This document shows, in pieces, positions 53,148-62,173 of a stretch of 64,000 nucleotides of DNA. The notes beneath the pieces are model-generated. The model made no database searches and was not told where the DNA came from. It was given only the letters and a program-made list of their open reading frames with translations. This DNA is from Paenibacillus phoenicis (GTDB lineage Bacteria > Bacillota > Bacilli > Paenibacillales > Paenibacillaceae). The stretch's first letter is position 1, and every line of letters starts with the position of its first letter. The position numbers and the translations under genes were made by a program. Location: positions 2,170,001 to 2,234,000 of the forward strand of contig NZ_JAYERP010000001.1 in the NCBI RefSeq assembly GCF_034718895.1, written 5' to 3'.

Positions 53148-54248
53148 TTATTTCAAAACCGTTCGTTCCAGCACCGAATCCCGTTCAATCAGCTCCGGTT
53201 CAAACACCGTATCGCCCGGCGTTTCCCCCCGCTCGATCATCCCGATCAGCTGGCGGGCGGCAAGCTCGCCCATCGCCGTTTTGGGGTGGGTCAGCGTCGT
53301 CAGCTTCGTGCCCGAGGCCGCCGCCAGGCTGGAATCGTCAAAGCCGATGACGGACAAATCCTCCGGAATCCGCAAGCCGCACGCGGCGGCAGCGTCCATC
53401 AGCCGCACCGCTAACTCGTCGTTGTAGCACACCCATGCCGTTGGCCGCCGATCCTCCGATTTTTGCAGCAGCTCCAGCGCTTTTTGATAGATATAGTCGC
53501 CTTTTTGCTCCGTCGTAAACGTCACCACATGCTGCGGCGACACCGCAATCCCAAAGTCCCGATGGGCCGACAGGAACCCCTTCAGCCGGTTGACGCCCTG
53601 CAGGTCATCCCTTTTGAAAAATCCGGCGATCTGCCGGTGCCCTTTTTCCAGCAAGTACAGCGCCGCTTTCCGGCCTCCCGCCTCGTCGTTCACCTTCAGG
53701 CACGGACATTCGAGCTCGGGGTATCTCGCGTTGATCATCAAATACGGAATCCCCTTCTCCTGTAACTCCAAAAAATACCCCAAATTCGGGTTCCCCTCCG
53801 CGCTCTTCGTCGGCTCGATGATCAGTCCGCTGAGCGGTTGGCTCGTCATGAGCTGCAGGCTATCCCTTTCCTTCTCCTTCGTGTTGTCCGTGCTGGACAG
53901 CAGCAGCCGATACCCATGCTGGCGCAGCTCCGCCTCCGCCCCTCGAACGATATGAGGAAAAATATAATCGGAAATATACGTCGTCATAATGCCGATCGTC
54001 TTCACCGCTTCGCCCTCCCGCCGTCCGGGATGCCGGACAAACGTGCCTTTGCCCTGGATACGCTCCAGCCAGCCTTCTTTCTCCAGTTCGCCAAACGTCT
54101 GCCGAACCGTCTGCCGGCTTAAGCCAAACTGCTCGGCAATCTCGTTCTCCGACGGAACCTGTTTTCCGGGCTGAAGCTTTCCTTGCTCGAGCCAAGACAA
54201 TAATTCGTTTTTCAGCTGCATATATTTCGGAATTTTCCGGTCGTTCAT
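53148..54248 (-). CDS. araR: Arabinose operon repressor AraR (GntR-LacI hybrid)
   Basis: A 366-residue repressor with the AraR two-domain layout. An N-terminal GntR-type winged helix (KYMQLKNELLSWLEQGKLQPGKQVPSENEIAEQFGLSRQTVRQTFGELEKEGWLERIQGKGTF, residues 5-65, given here as the recognisable region) is joined to a C-terminal LacI/GalR-like L-arabinose-binding domain (TIGIMTTYISDYIFPHIVRG; VIGFDDSSLAAASGTKLTTL). The ATG at 54248 with GAAGGGTGG upstream is preferred over a frame start at 54275. It lies between araA and araD, 152 and 164 bases away, whereas in B. subtilis araR is divergent with araE. Operators with its expected core are upstream of araA and araD, but none was seen directly upstream of araR. 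Confidence 0.94.
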   Translation of the reverse strand: MNDRKIPKYMQLKNELLSWLEQGKLQPGKQVPSENEIAEQFGLSRQTVRQTFGELEKEGWLERIQGKGTFVRHPGRREGEAVKTIGIMTTYISDYIFPHIVRGAEAELRQHGYRLLLSSTDNTKEKERDSLQLMTSQPLSGLIIEPTKSAEGNPNLGYFLELQEKGIPYLMINARYPELECPCLKVNDEAGGRKAALYLLEKGHRQIAGFFKRDDLQGVNRLKGFLSAHRDFGIAVSPQHVVTFTTEQKGDYIYQKALELLQKSEDRRPTAWVCYNDELAVRLMDAAAACGLRIPEDLSVIGFDDSSLAAASGTKLTTLTHPKTAMGELAARQLIGMIERGETPGDTVFEPELIERDSVLERTVLK

Positions 54249-54400
54249 GTTTCGTCCACCCTTCACCAATGCCACCGTTCTCTTTACTACCCGTTATTGT
54301 AACATAGGCCGGGCGAACGCAGAGGGCTGTTTCCACACCTTATCCAAAAGCAAGCCTGATTCACGTCACGCAGCTGCGACTCGCGTAACTGCCACTGCGA

Positions 54401-55888
54401 TTAGCGCAACCGGTAAGCCGCATCGCTCCAGCGCAGCTCGTTCTTGAAGCGCGGTACCGAGGTATCCTTGTCGATGATCACCGCTTCAATGCCGGCCATT
54501 TCCGCCCAGTCGGACAGGTTCTCGGCCGTAATCGCGTAAGACAGCACCGTATGATGCGCCCCGCCGGCCAAAATCCACGCTTCCGCCGATTCGCGCAGCG
54601 AAGGCTGCGGCTTCCACAATACGCGGGCCACCGGCAGCTTCGGCATCAGCTTCTCCACCTTCACGCCGTCCACCACGTTGACCAGCAACCGGAAGCGATG
54701 GCCCAGATCAACAAGCGAAGCGTTAACCGCCGGACCCGCCTGGCCGTCGAACACCATCCGCGCCGGATCGGCCTTACCCCCGATGCCCAGCGGGTGCACT
54801 TCAATCGTCGGCTTCGTCGCCGCAATCGTCGGGCACACCTCCAGCATGTGCGCGCCCAGAATCATGTGATTGCCCGGCTCAAAATGATACGTGTAATCCT
54901 CCATAAACGAGGTGCTTTTGTTGTTTGCCAGCACTTTGAGCACACGAGTCAGAGCTGCAGTCTTCCAGTCGCCTTCCCCGCCAAAACCGTACCCGGCTTC
55001 CATCAACCGCTGCACAGCCAGACCCGGGAGTTGCTTGAGTCCGTGCAGATCCTCAAACGTCGTCGTGAACGCCCCAAAGTCGCCTTGCTCCAGGAACCGT
55101 TTCATGGCGATTTCAAGCTTCGCCTGATATGCGATGGAGTCGCGAATCGGCCCGCTGCTTAAACCGGCTTGCGTAATGGTGTACTGCTCGGCATACTCTT
55201 TCAGCAGCGCTTCGGCTTCCGCATCGGTAACTTCATTTAGCACCTGCACCAGATCGCCAACGCCATACCCGTTCACCGACCAACCGAATTTGATTTGCGC
55301 TTCGACCTTGTCACCTTCGGTCACCGCCACTTCGCGCATGTTATCGCCAAAGCGCGCTACCTTCAGCTGCCGGCTCTCAGCATAAGCGACCGCCGTCCGC
55401 ATCCAGCCCGCCAGCGACGCACGGACTTCCTCGTCCTCCCAATGCCCGACCACGATTTTGCGGTTGATCCCAAGCCGGGCACCGATATGCCCATACTCGC
55501 GGTCACCGTGGGCTGATTGGTTCAGGTTCATGAAATCCATATCGATCGTTTCCCACGGAATATCGCGGTTAAACTGCGTATGGAAGTGCAGCAGCGGTTT
55601 TTGCAGTTGGGACAAGCCGGCGATCCACATTTTAGCTGGCGAGAACGTGTGCATCCAAGTGATAATCCCCGCACAAGTCTCGTCGCCATTGGCGGCCAGA
55701 ATCAGCTTATAGATCTCGTCCGGCGTCGTGACGATCGGTTTAAACACCACCGGGAACCCAATCGCCGGGTCTTTGTCCAGTTGTTCTGCGATAATGCGGG
55801 AGTGGCCCGCTACCTCTTCCAGCGTTTCAGGGCCGTATAAATGCTGGCTTCCAGTCACGAACCAAAAAGAATGCGGTTTCAATTTCAT
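54401..55888 (-). CDS. araA: L-arabinose isomerase
   Basis: A 495-residue isomerase that converts L-arabinose to L-ribulose, the first step of catabolism. The start MKLKPHSFWFVTGSQHLYG is the family signature. Later come CAGIITWMHTFSPAKMWI, LHFHTQFNRDIPW, the metal-site FTTTFEDLHGLKQLPG with its glutamate, GEGDWKTAALTR with another, and the C-terminal LAGGAHHTVLSY with paired histidines. The ATG at 55888 with AAGGAGG upstream gives the normal length; the frame opens at 55957 without a binding site. Two AraR-like operators precede it. Confidence 0.97.
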   Translation of the reverse strand: MKLKPHSFWFVTGSQHLYGPETLEEVAGHSRIIAEQLDKDPAIGFPVVFKPIVTTPDEIYKLILAANGDETCAGIITWMHTFSPAKMWIAGLSQLQKPLLHFHTQFNRDIPWETIDMDFMNLNQSAHGDREYGHIGARLGINRKIVVGHWEDEEVRASLAGWMRTAVAYAESRQLKVARFGDNMREVAVTEGDKVEAQIKFGWSVNGYGVGDLVQVLNEVTDAEAEALLKEYAEQYTITQAGLSSGPIRDSIAYQAKLEIAMKRFLEQGDFGAFTTTFEDLHGLKQLPGLAVQRLMEAGYGFGGEGDWKTAALTRVLKVLANNKSTSFMEDYTYHFEPGNHMILGAHMLEVCPTIAATKPTIEVHPLGIGGKADPARMVFDGQAGPAVNASLVDLGHRFRLLVNVVDGVKVEKLMPKLPVARVLWKPQPSLRESAEAWILAGGAHHTVLSYAITAENLSDWAEMAGIEAVIIDKDTSVPRFKNELRWSDAAYRLR

Positions 55889-55924
55889 GCCAAAGCGCCT
55901 CCTTATGAAAAATGATTGCTCATT

Positions 55925-55942
55925 AACTTGTACATACCATAT
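55925..55942 (-). promoter_or_regulatory. AraR-like operator, promoter-proximal copy
   Basis: On the plus strand AACTTGTACATACCATAT holds TTGTACATACCA, an imperfect version of the TTGTACGTACAA palindrome, centred 45 bases upstream of the araA ATG and 41 bases from the perfect copy. Confidence 0.7.
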
Positions 55943-55965
55943 TGGATTTTCCGACATTCATTCAC

Positions 55966-55983
55966 TAATTGTACGTACAAGTT
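55966..55983 (-). promoter_or_regulatory. AraR operator, perfect palindromic copy upstream of araA
   Basis: TTGTACGTACAA at 55969-55980 is a perfect 12-base palindrome with flanking AA and GT, matching the known AraR operator core. Its centre is 41 bases from the second site, almost four helical turns, as in the paired, cooperatively bound operators of B. subtilis. Confidence 0.8.
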
Positions 55984-56182
55984 GAATTACCCTCATTGTA
56001 CTTCCCTCTGCTTCAATTGACAATAGGGTTCACGAAATTGATATTCGCAAAACACCATCAAGCGCTAGCTAAGATGAACGTAAACAAAAGACAGCCCTCC
56101 AAATTGCTACATCTCGTAGGTTAAAATGGATAGTGATAAACCAAACCATTTCAGAGCTACATAGCAAAGGAGAGCTGATACT

Positions 56183-56345
56183 ATGCAGTCTACCACAAAA
56201 TTCGTCGGTTTAGATGTATCCAAAGAAAAAATTTCGGTTGCAATTGCGGACGCTGGTGGGCAGTCCTCCCGCTATTACGGGAGCATCCCCATACACCGGC
56301 AGCGCTGCGCAAACTCATCAAAGAACTGGGGCCGGCACAAAACGG
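56183..56345 (+). pseudogene. IS110-family transposase, N-terminal remnant
   Basis: The first ~40 codons (MQSTTKFVGLDVSKEKISVA and following) are a clear IS110-type N-terminus with the first catalytic aspartate of the DEDD nuclease. A one-base frameshift near 56288 moves the match to another frame (HTPAALRKLIKELGPAQ), and homology then stops at about 56341. The intact protein would be about 400 residues, so more than three quarters is missing. A ribosome binding site (AAAGGAGAG) survives upstream, and the bases from about 56080 are probably the old left end of the element. Confidence 0.85.
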
Positions 56346-56520
56346 ACCTAAAAGACCTTATTTGCCATTACCCGGATATTTCCCGTTGTAACGGACTCCA
56401 TGGACTTTATTCAGCCTCACGGAGCCCATATAGCTGCTATTTATGCGAAATAAGGGCCCCTCGGTCCGTTAAATTGAAAAATCCTTCAAATTGGCTTGAA
56501 TAACGTCCCCTGTGTCCGTT
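56341..56520. repeat. Four copies of a ~27-bp AACGGAC motif, two direct and two inverted
   Basis: Two direct copies start at 56341 and 56390, 49 bases apart, reading AACGGAC then about ten variable bases, CTTATT or TTTATT, and GCC. Two inverted copies end at 56470 and 56520, 50 bases apart, with the same AACGGAC...GGGGAC or GGGGCC...TTATT pattern on the minus strand. The block starts exactly where the IS110 remnant stops. A partial AACGGGAGTCCGTTTT dyad follows at about 56576. Nothing else is visible in 56521-56713 before the rhaD stop. Confidence 0.7.
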
Positions 56521-56713
56521 ACCATCAAGTTCCTTTCGAGGCAGCCTCATCACGCACAAAAACAGCCCCCATGCAACGGGAGTCCGTTTTCGTTCTCTGT
56601 ACATTTCTACTTTAGTTCTCTCCTCTATTCTAACTCCCTATCACTATCCTACTTGTTCACCACTTACAGCTCCGTTTATTATCCTTTGCCCCTAGCTTCT
56701 GCTCTTCCACCCG

Positions 56714-57568
56714 TTAGCTCAAAATCCCCGGCTGCGGGGTCACGCCAAACGCGGCGGCCAGGTCGCGCAGCTGAGCGTCGGTGATCTTTTGCAGCACCGG
56801 GCGGTCGCCAAGCAGCATGTAGATCTGCGCAGCCTTCTCCACTGTCTCGATCAAGCCAAACGCTTCGTCGATCGTCGTACCAGTGCCAAAAATCCCGTGC
56901 TGCGGCCAAATCACGACTCGGTGCTCGCGCATCTTCTCGGCCGTCGCCCGCCCGATGTCCGGGCTGCCGGGCACCATCCACGGCACGATCCCGATACCGT
57001 CGGGGAACACCACGAGACATTCCGTGCACATTTCCCACAGCGTTTTCGTCAGCTTTTTCTCGTCCAGCTCATGGACAAACGTCATCGCCAGCGCATGAGT
57101 GGCGTGGCAGTGCATGATGACCCGGTGCGCCGGATCCACCTTCAAGCGCTCGATATGGCTCATAAAATGCGCCGGCAACTCGCTAGTGGGTACCGCCCCG
57201 TCACGCAGCCCCCACAGCACCTCGACTTGGTCGCCGTCCTCAGCCACTCGCAGCACGCCCAAGTTCGCCTCCGGATCGGAGATCACATTTTTGAAATACT
57301 TGCCCGTGCCCGTCACGATAAAATATCGTCCCGCCAGCTCCTTCACCGGAAACGTCAGCGGCAGCTTTCGACGCTCCGAAGCAGAGGCGGTTCCTATATA
57401 TTTTTCTACCTCCGCCTCATGGAGCAGATAGCTGATGTTGCCTCCGTTGCGCTCATCCCAGCCCAGCCGCCACATATGGTACGTGATTTCCGCCATCTCC
57501 CGGATAAACGGGACTTCCAATCCCGGGATCCGCCAACCTTTCTCCACTTCCGATAACATCGTACTCAC
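56714..57568 (-). CDS. rhaD: Rhamnulose-1-phosphate aldolase
   Basis: A 284-residue class II aldolase that splits L-rhamnulose-1-phosphate into dihydroxyacetone phosphate and L-lactaldehyde. It shows [14 protein letters not shown] near residue 37, the zinc histidines in [15 protein letters not shown] near 145, and a later [19 protein letters not shown] near 215. Length equals that of bacterial RhaD. The start is a GTG with GGAGAGG eight bases upstream. It lies 56 bases after rhaA and is the last gene of rhaBAD. No clear terminator follows before the repeat block. Confidence 0.94.
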   Translation of the reverse strand: MSTMLSEVEKGWRIPGLEVPFIREMAEITYHMWRLGWDERNGGNISYLLHEAEVEKYIGTASASERRKLPLTFPVKELAGRYFIVTGTGKYFKNVISDPEANLGVLRVAEDGDQVEVLWGLRDGAVPTSELPAHFMSHIERLKVDPAHRVIMHCHATHALAMTFVHELDEKKLTKTLWEMCTECLVVFPDGIGIVPWMVPGSPDIGRATAEKMREHRVVIWPQHGIFGTGTTIDEAFGLIETVEKAAQIYMLLGDRPVLQKITDAQLRDLAAAFGVTPQPGILS

Positions 57569-57624
57569 AGTAGGTTCCTCTCCTTACTCAAGTATATAAT
57601 GCTTAAAAAATGCGGATGCTTTCG

Positions 57625-58881
57625 TTACCGCGCCGCCAGCACCTTCGTCTCGTAGTTTTTCACGTCTGCCAGCCACGCCTCCCGCACCGGCACACCTTGC
57701 GAAGCGCAGAAGTAATCCCAAATCGCTCCGTACGGATACGATTTAAACTCTTCGACCAACGCCAGCCGGGACGTGTAGTCGCCGTCCAGCTCCAGCCGCT
57801 TCAATGTGTCAATCGGCTCCAGCATCGCTCGCAGCAGCGCTTTTTGGGTGTTGCGCGTTCCGATGACCCAAGCCGCGATATGATTGATGCTGCCATCGAA
57901 GAAATCGAGACCGATATGTGTGCGATCCAGCAGCTCCCCGCGCACCAACTCGCGGGCGATTTCCAGCAGCTCGTCGTCCATCGTCACAACGTGATCGCTG
58001 TCCCAGCGCACCGGACGGCTGACGTGCAACAGCAGTGCGCGGCCAAACAACAGCCAGGAGGACAGCTTGTTGGAGATCGTCTCCGTCGGATGGAAATGGC
58101 CGGCGTCGAAGCAGACCGCCTTGCCCCGGGACAACGCATAGCCCATGTAAAATTCATGCGAGCCAACGACATAACTTTCCGAGCCGATGCCAAACAGCTT
58201 GCTCTCCACCGCGTCAATGTTGTACTTTTCGTCGATCTGCTCGGCAAAAACTTCATCAAGCGCCTCCATCAAACGGGCCCGCGGCGTAAGCCGATCCACC
58301 GGCGAATCCTTGAAGCCGTCCGGGATCCAGACGTTGGTGACGCAAGGCTGCCCAAGCGCCCGCCCAAACGATTCAGCGATTTTGCGCGACGCCTTGCAGT
58401 GGTCGATCCAAAACTTGCGAATTTCCGGGTCCGGATGGCTGAGCGTAAACCCGTCCTTGGCTTTTTCGTGCGAGAAACAGGTCGGGTTAAAATCCAGCCC
58501 CAGCCCCCGCTCCTTCGCCCAATCGACCCAACCGGCAAAATGCCTCGGCTCCAGCGCGTCCAGCTCAACCGGTTCATCCGTATCCGCGTAAATCGCGTGA
58601 AGGTTGACCTTATGTTGACCCGGAATCAAGCGAAGCGCTTGGTCCAAGTCTTGACGCAGTTCGTCCGGCGTCCGCGCACGGCCTGGATAACTGCCGGTAA
58701 CCGCCAGGCCGCCGCCCAGCTCCTGATCCTTATGAAGGAATCCCTTAACGTCATCCCCCTGCCAGCAATGCAGCGAAATTTTGATTTGAGCCAGCCGGGC
58801 CAGCGCGGCGTCGACGTCAATTCCATGGCGCTCATACAGCTTTTTCGCCTCGTTGTAGCTGGTTTGAATCGCGTTGTCCAT
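57625..58881 (-). CDS. rhaA: L-rhamnose isomerase
   Basis: A 418-residue isomerase converting L-rhamnose to L-rhamnulose, a TIM barrel with two metal ions. Recognisable segments are [19 protein letters not shown] near residue 32, [25 protein letters not shown] near 150 with metal ligands, [19 protein letters not shown] near 265, [17 protein letters not shown] near 300 and [18 protein letters not shown] near 330. Length matches the family. The ATG at 58881 has AAAGGAGGAG upstream. It is 66 bases after rhaB. Confidence 0.95.
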   Translation of the reverse strand: MDNAIQTSYNEAKKLYERHGIDVDAALARLAQIKISLHCWQGDDVKGFLHKDQELGGGLAVTGSYPGRARTPDELRQDLDQALRLIPGQHKVNLHAIYADTDEPVELDALEPRHFAGWVDWAKERGLGLDFNPTCFSHEKAKDGFTLSHPDPEIRKFWIDHCKASRKIAESFGRALGQPCVTNVWIPDGFKDSPVDRLTPRARLMEALDEVFAEQIDEKYNIDAVESKLFGIGSESYVVGSHEFYMGYALSRGKAVCFDAGHFHPTETISNKLSSWLLFGRALLLHVSRPVRWDSDHVVTMDDELLEIARELVRGELLDRTHIGLDFFDGSINHIAAWVIGTRNTQKALLRAMLEPIDTLKRLELDGDYTSRLALVEEFKSYPYGAIWDYFCASQGVPVREAWLADVKNYETKVLAAR

Positions 58882-58947
58882 GTTTGCTCCTCCTTTGGCA
58901 TAACTAATCTATCTATCCGCCCAATACTCTAATCGTCGATCCAATCG

Positions 58948-60405
58948 TCACCGCGCCAGCAAATCCGCGAACCGTTTTTGTGCCTCTGCAATCTCACCGG
59001 CATGAGTCCCCCGAGGAACATACGTCCGAATCGGAAAAGACCGCCGAATCAGCTCACGCCCCTCGCCGATATCGCGAATCGCGCCGCTGCTGATCATCTG
59101 CACCAACAGATTCCCCAGCGCCGTGGACTCCGTTGGCCCGGCTTCTACCGGAATGCCCGCCACGTCCGCGGTCCATTGGCACAGCAGCTCATTGTTGGCG
59201 CCGCCGCCGACGATGTGAAGCGTCTCCGGCTTTTGTCCGGTCAGCCGTTCAAGTTCCCGCAGGTAAACATCGTACGATAAGGCCAAGCTGTCAAAAATAC
59301 ACCTCGCCAACTCACCCGGCGTATCCGGAACGGGCTGACTCGTCTCCTTGCAATACTGCCGGATTTCTTCGGTCATCTGCGCAGGATTTAGGAAACGGTC
59401 ATCGTTGCAGTTGATCAAGGAACGGAACGGCGTCACGGCCTCGGCCAGTTCCACCAATTCCGCATAGCTGTGCTGTTTTCCGTAATCCTTGCGGACCTCT
59501 TGGATCAGCCACATGCCCATGATGTTTTTCAAAAAACGGTACGTGCCGTACGCGCCCCATTCATTCGTATAATTGCGCTCCATCGCTTCCGGCGTTGCCA
59601 GCGGCGTCTGCCGCTCTCCCCCGATCAGCGACCAGGTCCCGCTGCTGAGATATGCCCACGAATCGCCGCTGGCTGGAACGCCCAGCACGGCGGAAGCCGT
59701 ATCATGCGTTGCCGCCACGATCAGCTCGCATTCGGGCAGCCCATACTCCCGGACCAGCTCCAATTTGATTGACCCCAGCCGCGTCCCGGGCTCCGTCAGA
59801 GCCGGAAACTTCGACCGGGACAGCCCCAGCAGCGCGAGCAATTCCGGGTCGTAGTCGCGGGTTTGCAGATTCAACAAAGCGGTAGTTGAGGCGTTGGTCA
59901 TCTCGCTGATCCGCTTCCCGGACAACAAATAATAGAGATAATCCGGCACAAGCAAGATGTGCTTGGCCTTCGCCAGCTCCTCACGATCGTGCGCATATAA
60001 CTGATACAGCGTATTAAAGGCCAAATGCTGAATCCCGGTTTTCTCATAGATCCGTGAAAACGGGATAACCGCGTGTAGCTGGGGGACCGCCTCGATCGTC
60101 CGGGCATCACGATAAGCGTACACCTCGCCGATCCGCTCTCCTTCCCCGTCCAGCAGCGCATAATCCACCGCCCACGTATCGATGCCCAGCGTGCAACGGC
60201 CGATTCCGAGTTTTTTCGCCTGTTGCAGGCCGCGGAGAATTTCCCGGTACAAATGGTCGATATCCCAATAACAATGCCCGTCACGCTCAGAAAACCCGTT
60301 ATCAAACCGGTGGATTTCCTGCAGCAACAATTGTCCGTCCTGCAGGGTTCCCCTTACCAGCCTCCCGCTGGAGGCGCCGATATCCACGGCAACGTAATCT
60401 CTCAT
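58948..60405 (-). CDS. rhaB: Rhamnulokinase
   Basis: A 485-residue FGGY kinase that phosphorylates L-rhamnulose at C1. YVAVDIGASSGRLVRGTL at the N-terminus is the rhamnulokinase form of the phosphate-binding loop. GIDTWAVDYALLDGEGERIGEVYAYRD near residue 80, SSGTWSLIGGERQTPL near 255 and HIVGGGANNELLCQWTADVAGIPVEAGPTESTALGN near 395 (key glycines of the ATP site) complete the family pattern. The ATG at 60405 with GAGGTG nine bases upstream is preferred over a GTG at 60417. It is the first gene of rhaBAD, with a good promoter upstream. No rhamnose mutarotase, lactaldehyde dehydrogenase or rhamnose transporter gene is in the window. Confidence 0.95.
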   Translation of the reverse strand: MRDYVAVDIGASSGRLVRGTLQDGQLLLQEIHRFDNGFSERDGHCYWDIDHLYREILRGLQQAKKLGIGRCTLGIDTWAVDYALLDGEGERIGEVYAYRDARTIEAVPQLHAVIPFSRIYEKTGIQHLAFNTLYQLYAHDREELAKAKHILLVPDYLYYLLSGKRISEMTNASTTALLNLQTRDYDPELLALLGLSRSKFPALTEPGTRLGSIKLELVREYGLPECELIVAATHDTASAVLGVPASGDSWAYLSSGTWSLIGGERQTPLATPEAMERNYTNEWGAYGTYRFLKNIMGMWLIQEVRKDYGKQHSYAELVELAEAVTPFRSLINCNDDRFLNPAQMTEEIRQYCKETSQPVPDTPGELARCIFDSLALSYDVYLRELERLTGQKPETLHIVGGGANNELLCQWTADVAGIPVEAGPTESTALGNLLVQMISSGAIRDIGEGRELIRRSFPIRTYVPRGTHAGEIAEAQKRFADLLAR

Positions 60406-60449
60406 CGCTAAGCGCACCTCGCTCTGGAATGCTGCCTGTTCCTAATTTC

Positions 60450-60478
60450 ATCCTATGTCTGTTTGCTTTTGAAGTCAA
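60450..60478 (-). promoter_or_regulatory. Sigma-A promoter of rhaBAD
   Basis: On the minus strand TTGACT (60473-60478) and TAGGAT (60450-60455) are 17 bases apart. The start point would be near 60443, about 38 bases before the rhaB ATG. Confidence 0.65.
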
Positions 60479-60482
60479 CACA

Positions 60483-60515
60483 AACAAAGAAATATTATGT
60501 TGTTTTTCTTTTGTT
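60483..60515. promoter_or_regulatory. Candidate operator of the DeoR regulator
   Basis: AACAAAGAAA (60483-60492) is mirrored by TTTCTTTTGTT (60505-60515) with one extra T, an A/T-rich imperfect dyad of the kind DeoR proteins bind. It abuts the -35 box of rhaBAD and lies in the divergent spacer. Confidence 0.4.
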
Positions 60516-60661
60516 TTTGTCTATTCCGTGAAGAAACTCCACTCGCCGCACCTGCCCGCTTCCTCAAAACCGGTTGCCAAGCGCCCCTTTTTCTCGCTAT
60601 GATGGGAAGGAATCAAGGCTCTCGCGTCTTGACAATAAGAACGGATCCCGAGGTGAACGCC

Positions 60662-61417
60662 ATGCTGGCGGCAGAACGCAAGCAAAAAATCATCGACCTG
60701 CTGTATCAGGACAAGCGTGTTCTGGTGTCCGAACTCAGCCGGATGTTCGAAGTAACGGAGGAGACCATCCGCCGTGACTTGGAAAAGCTCGAGAAAGAAG
60801 GAATCGCGACCCGTTCCTACGGCGGTGCGATGCTCAATCGGCATACGAACGAAGATTTGCCGTATACGACGCGGAACACGCTGAACGTGGAGATCAAGCG
60901 GGCTATCGCGCTGAAGGCCATCGATCTGGTGAACGACGGTGACACGCTGATGGTTGATCCCAGCTCGACTTGCTTTGAATTTTTGAAGACGCTGCATTCG
61001 AAGAACAACATCACCGTCATCACCAATTCTGTCAGCGTCCTCCACGAATTCGCCAGCGCGAACCTGAACATCATCTCCACCGGCGGTTCGCTGCGCGCCC
61101 GTTCCCTGTCGCTGGTCGGTCCCGCCGCCCAGGAAACGGTGCAGAAATACAACGTTGACACCGCGGTGATCAGCTGCAAAGGCATGACGCCGGACAAAGG
61201 CATCTCCGATTCCAATGAGCCGGAATGCGAGTTGAAGAAGCATATGCTTCGCCATGCCGACAAAGTGATTTTGCTGGCGGACCATACGAAGTTTGACAAA
61301 AATGCCTTCATCAAGCTGGCCGATTGGGAGCAGATCGATTATTTAATCACCGACCAGCGCCCTTCGGATGCTTGGCTGGAGCTGCTGCAAAGCAAGAACA
61401 TCGAAGTCCTGTATTAG
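60662..61417 (+). CDS. rhaR: DeoR family transcriptional regulator of the rhamnose operon
   Basis: A 251-residue DeoR/GlpR-type repressor. The N-terminal helix-turn-helix is RVLVSELSRMFEVTEETIRRDLEKLEKEGIATRSYGG (residues 18-55), and the rest is the sugar-isomerase-like sensor of DeoR proteins with VDPSSTCFEFLKTL and the typical ILLADHTKFDKNAF near residue 200, which binds phosphorylated sugars. The frame opens at 60497, but the upstream part is low-complexity; the ATG at 60662 with GAGGTGAACGCC before it is right for the family. It is divergent from rhaBAD, so it most likely represses that operon with rhamnulose-1-phosphate as inducer. The symbol follows the B. subtilis counterpart. Confidence 0.92.
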   Translation: MLAAERKQKIIDLLYQDKRVLVSELSRMFEVTEETIRRDLEKLEKEGIATRSYGGAMLNRHTNEDLPYTTRNTLNVEIKRAIALKAIDLVNDGDTLMVDPSSTCFEFLKTLHSKNNITVITNSVSVLHEFASANLNIISTGGSLRARSLSLVGPAAQETVQKYNVDTAVISCKGMTPDKGISDSNEPECELKKHMLRHADKVILLADHTKFDKNAFIKLADWEQIDYLITDQRPSDAWLELLQSKNIEVLY

Positions 61418-61438
61418 CGCACGATGTCCTCTCTCGGC

Positions 61439-62173
61439 TTAACCAACCAGCAGGGCGAACACGATGCCCGGGCCGTGCACCCCAATCGTGAGATCGTTTT
61501 CAATATCCGCTGAACGGCTGGGGCCGGAGATGAAGTGGATGCCGGCCGGCAGGGCTTCTCGCCCGGCCGCATCAAACGTCTCCAGCACCTCGCCCAGGCG
61601 GGTTTTTAGCCGCTCTACGGGGACGATGGCGAACAGCGCTGTCGGCAGCAAGCTGACCGAGCGCCCTTTCTCCGCCGCGGACTGAACGACCAGCGAACCG
61701 GTGTAAGCGACGGCATAGTCCGCCGCCACGATGCCGAAGTCCGCCTCTGCGGCCCGAGCGATCCACGCCTCGGAACGATGCCCGTTCCACACGGACACCC
61801 GGGCCCCTTCGGCGGCAAGCGCCTCATCCAGCCCGAGCTCCGTGAGTAGCGGATCGTCCTGGCGCAGGACATAACGGGCGCTAAGCTCTTGCGCTTTGGC
61901 CGTGATAAACGCCTTGGCCGCCTTAAGATCGGGAAGCCGTGCAACATGCCCCCCGGCTGCCGTAAAATTCTCCTCAAAGCGCGCAGCTCGCTCCTCCAGA
62001 CTCCATTCCAGCTCGCGCCAATACGTTGGCGCTCCCTGAAACGGATGCACCGGTGCCTCCTGCTGCCGCGGCCGTTTCAGCTTCCCGGCAATCCGATTCA
62101 TAAACTGCTCCTGCTTCTGCCGCGCTTCCGCTTCCTTTGTTTTCAGCCATTCGTTATATTCGTTATCCATCAT
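61439..62173 (-). CDS. lutC: Lactate utilisation protein C (LUD domain)
   Basis: A 244-residue LUD-domain protein, the third subunit of the LutABC L-lactate oxidation complex. The N-terminus is charged and helical (NEYNEWLKTKEAEARQKQEQF), and the LUD fold includes DFGIVAADYAVAYTGSLVVQS near residue 145 and HFISGPSRSADIENDLTIGVHGP near 220. The ATG at 62173 lies within the end of lutB (11-base overlap), with AAGAAGG upstream. The stop is 21 bases from the convergent rhaR stop, with no recognisable terminator between. Confidence 0.94.
   Translation of the reverse strand: MMDNEYNEWLKTKEAEARQKQEQFMNRIAGKLKRPRQQEAPVHPFQGAPTYWRELEWSLEERAARFEENFTAAGGHVARLPDLKAAKAFITAKAQELSARYVLRQDDPLLTELGLDEALAAEGARVSVWNGHRSEAWIARAAEADFGIVAADYAVAYTGSLVVQSAAEKGRSVSLLPTALFAIVPVERLKTRLGEVLETFDAAGREALPAGIHFISGPSRSADIENDLTIGVHGPGIVFALLVG

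Noticed and set aside
57610-58932. Open frame of 440 codons on the plus strand
   Set aside because: It is the shadow of rhaA; basic, low-complexity translation without a start signal.
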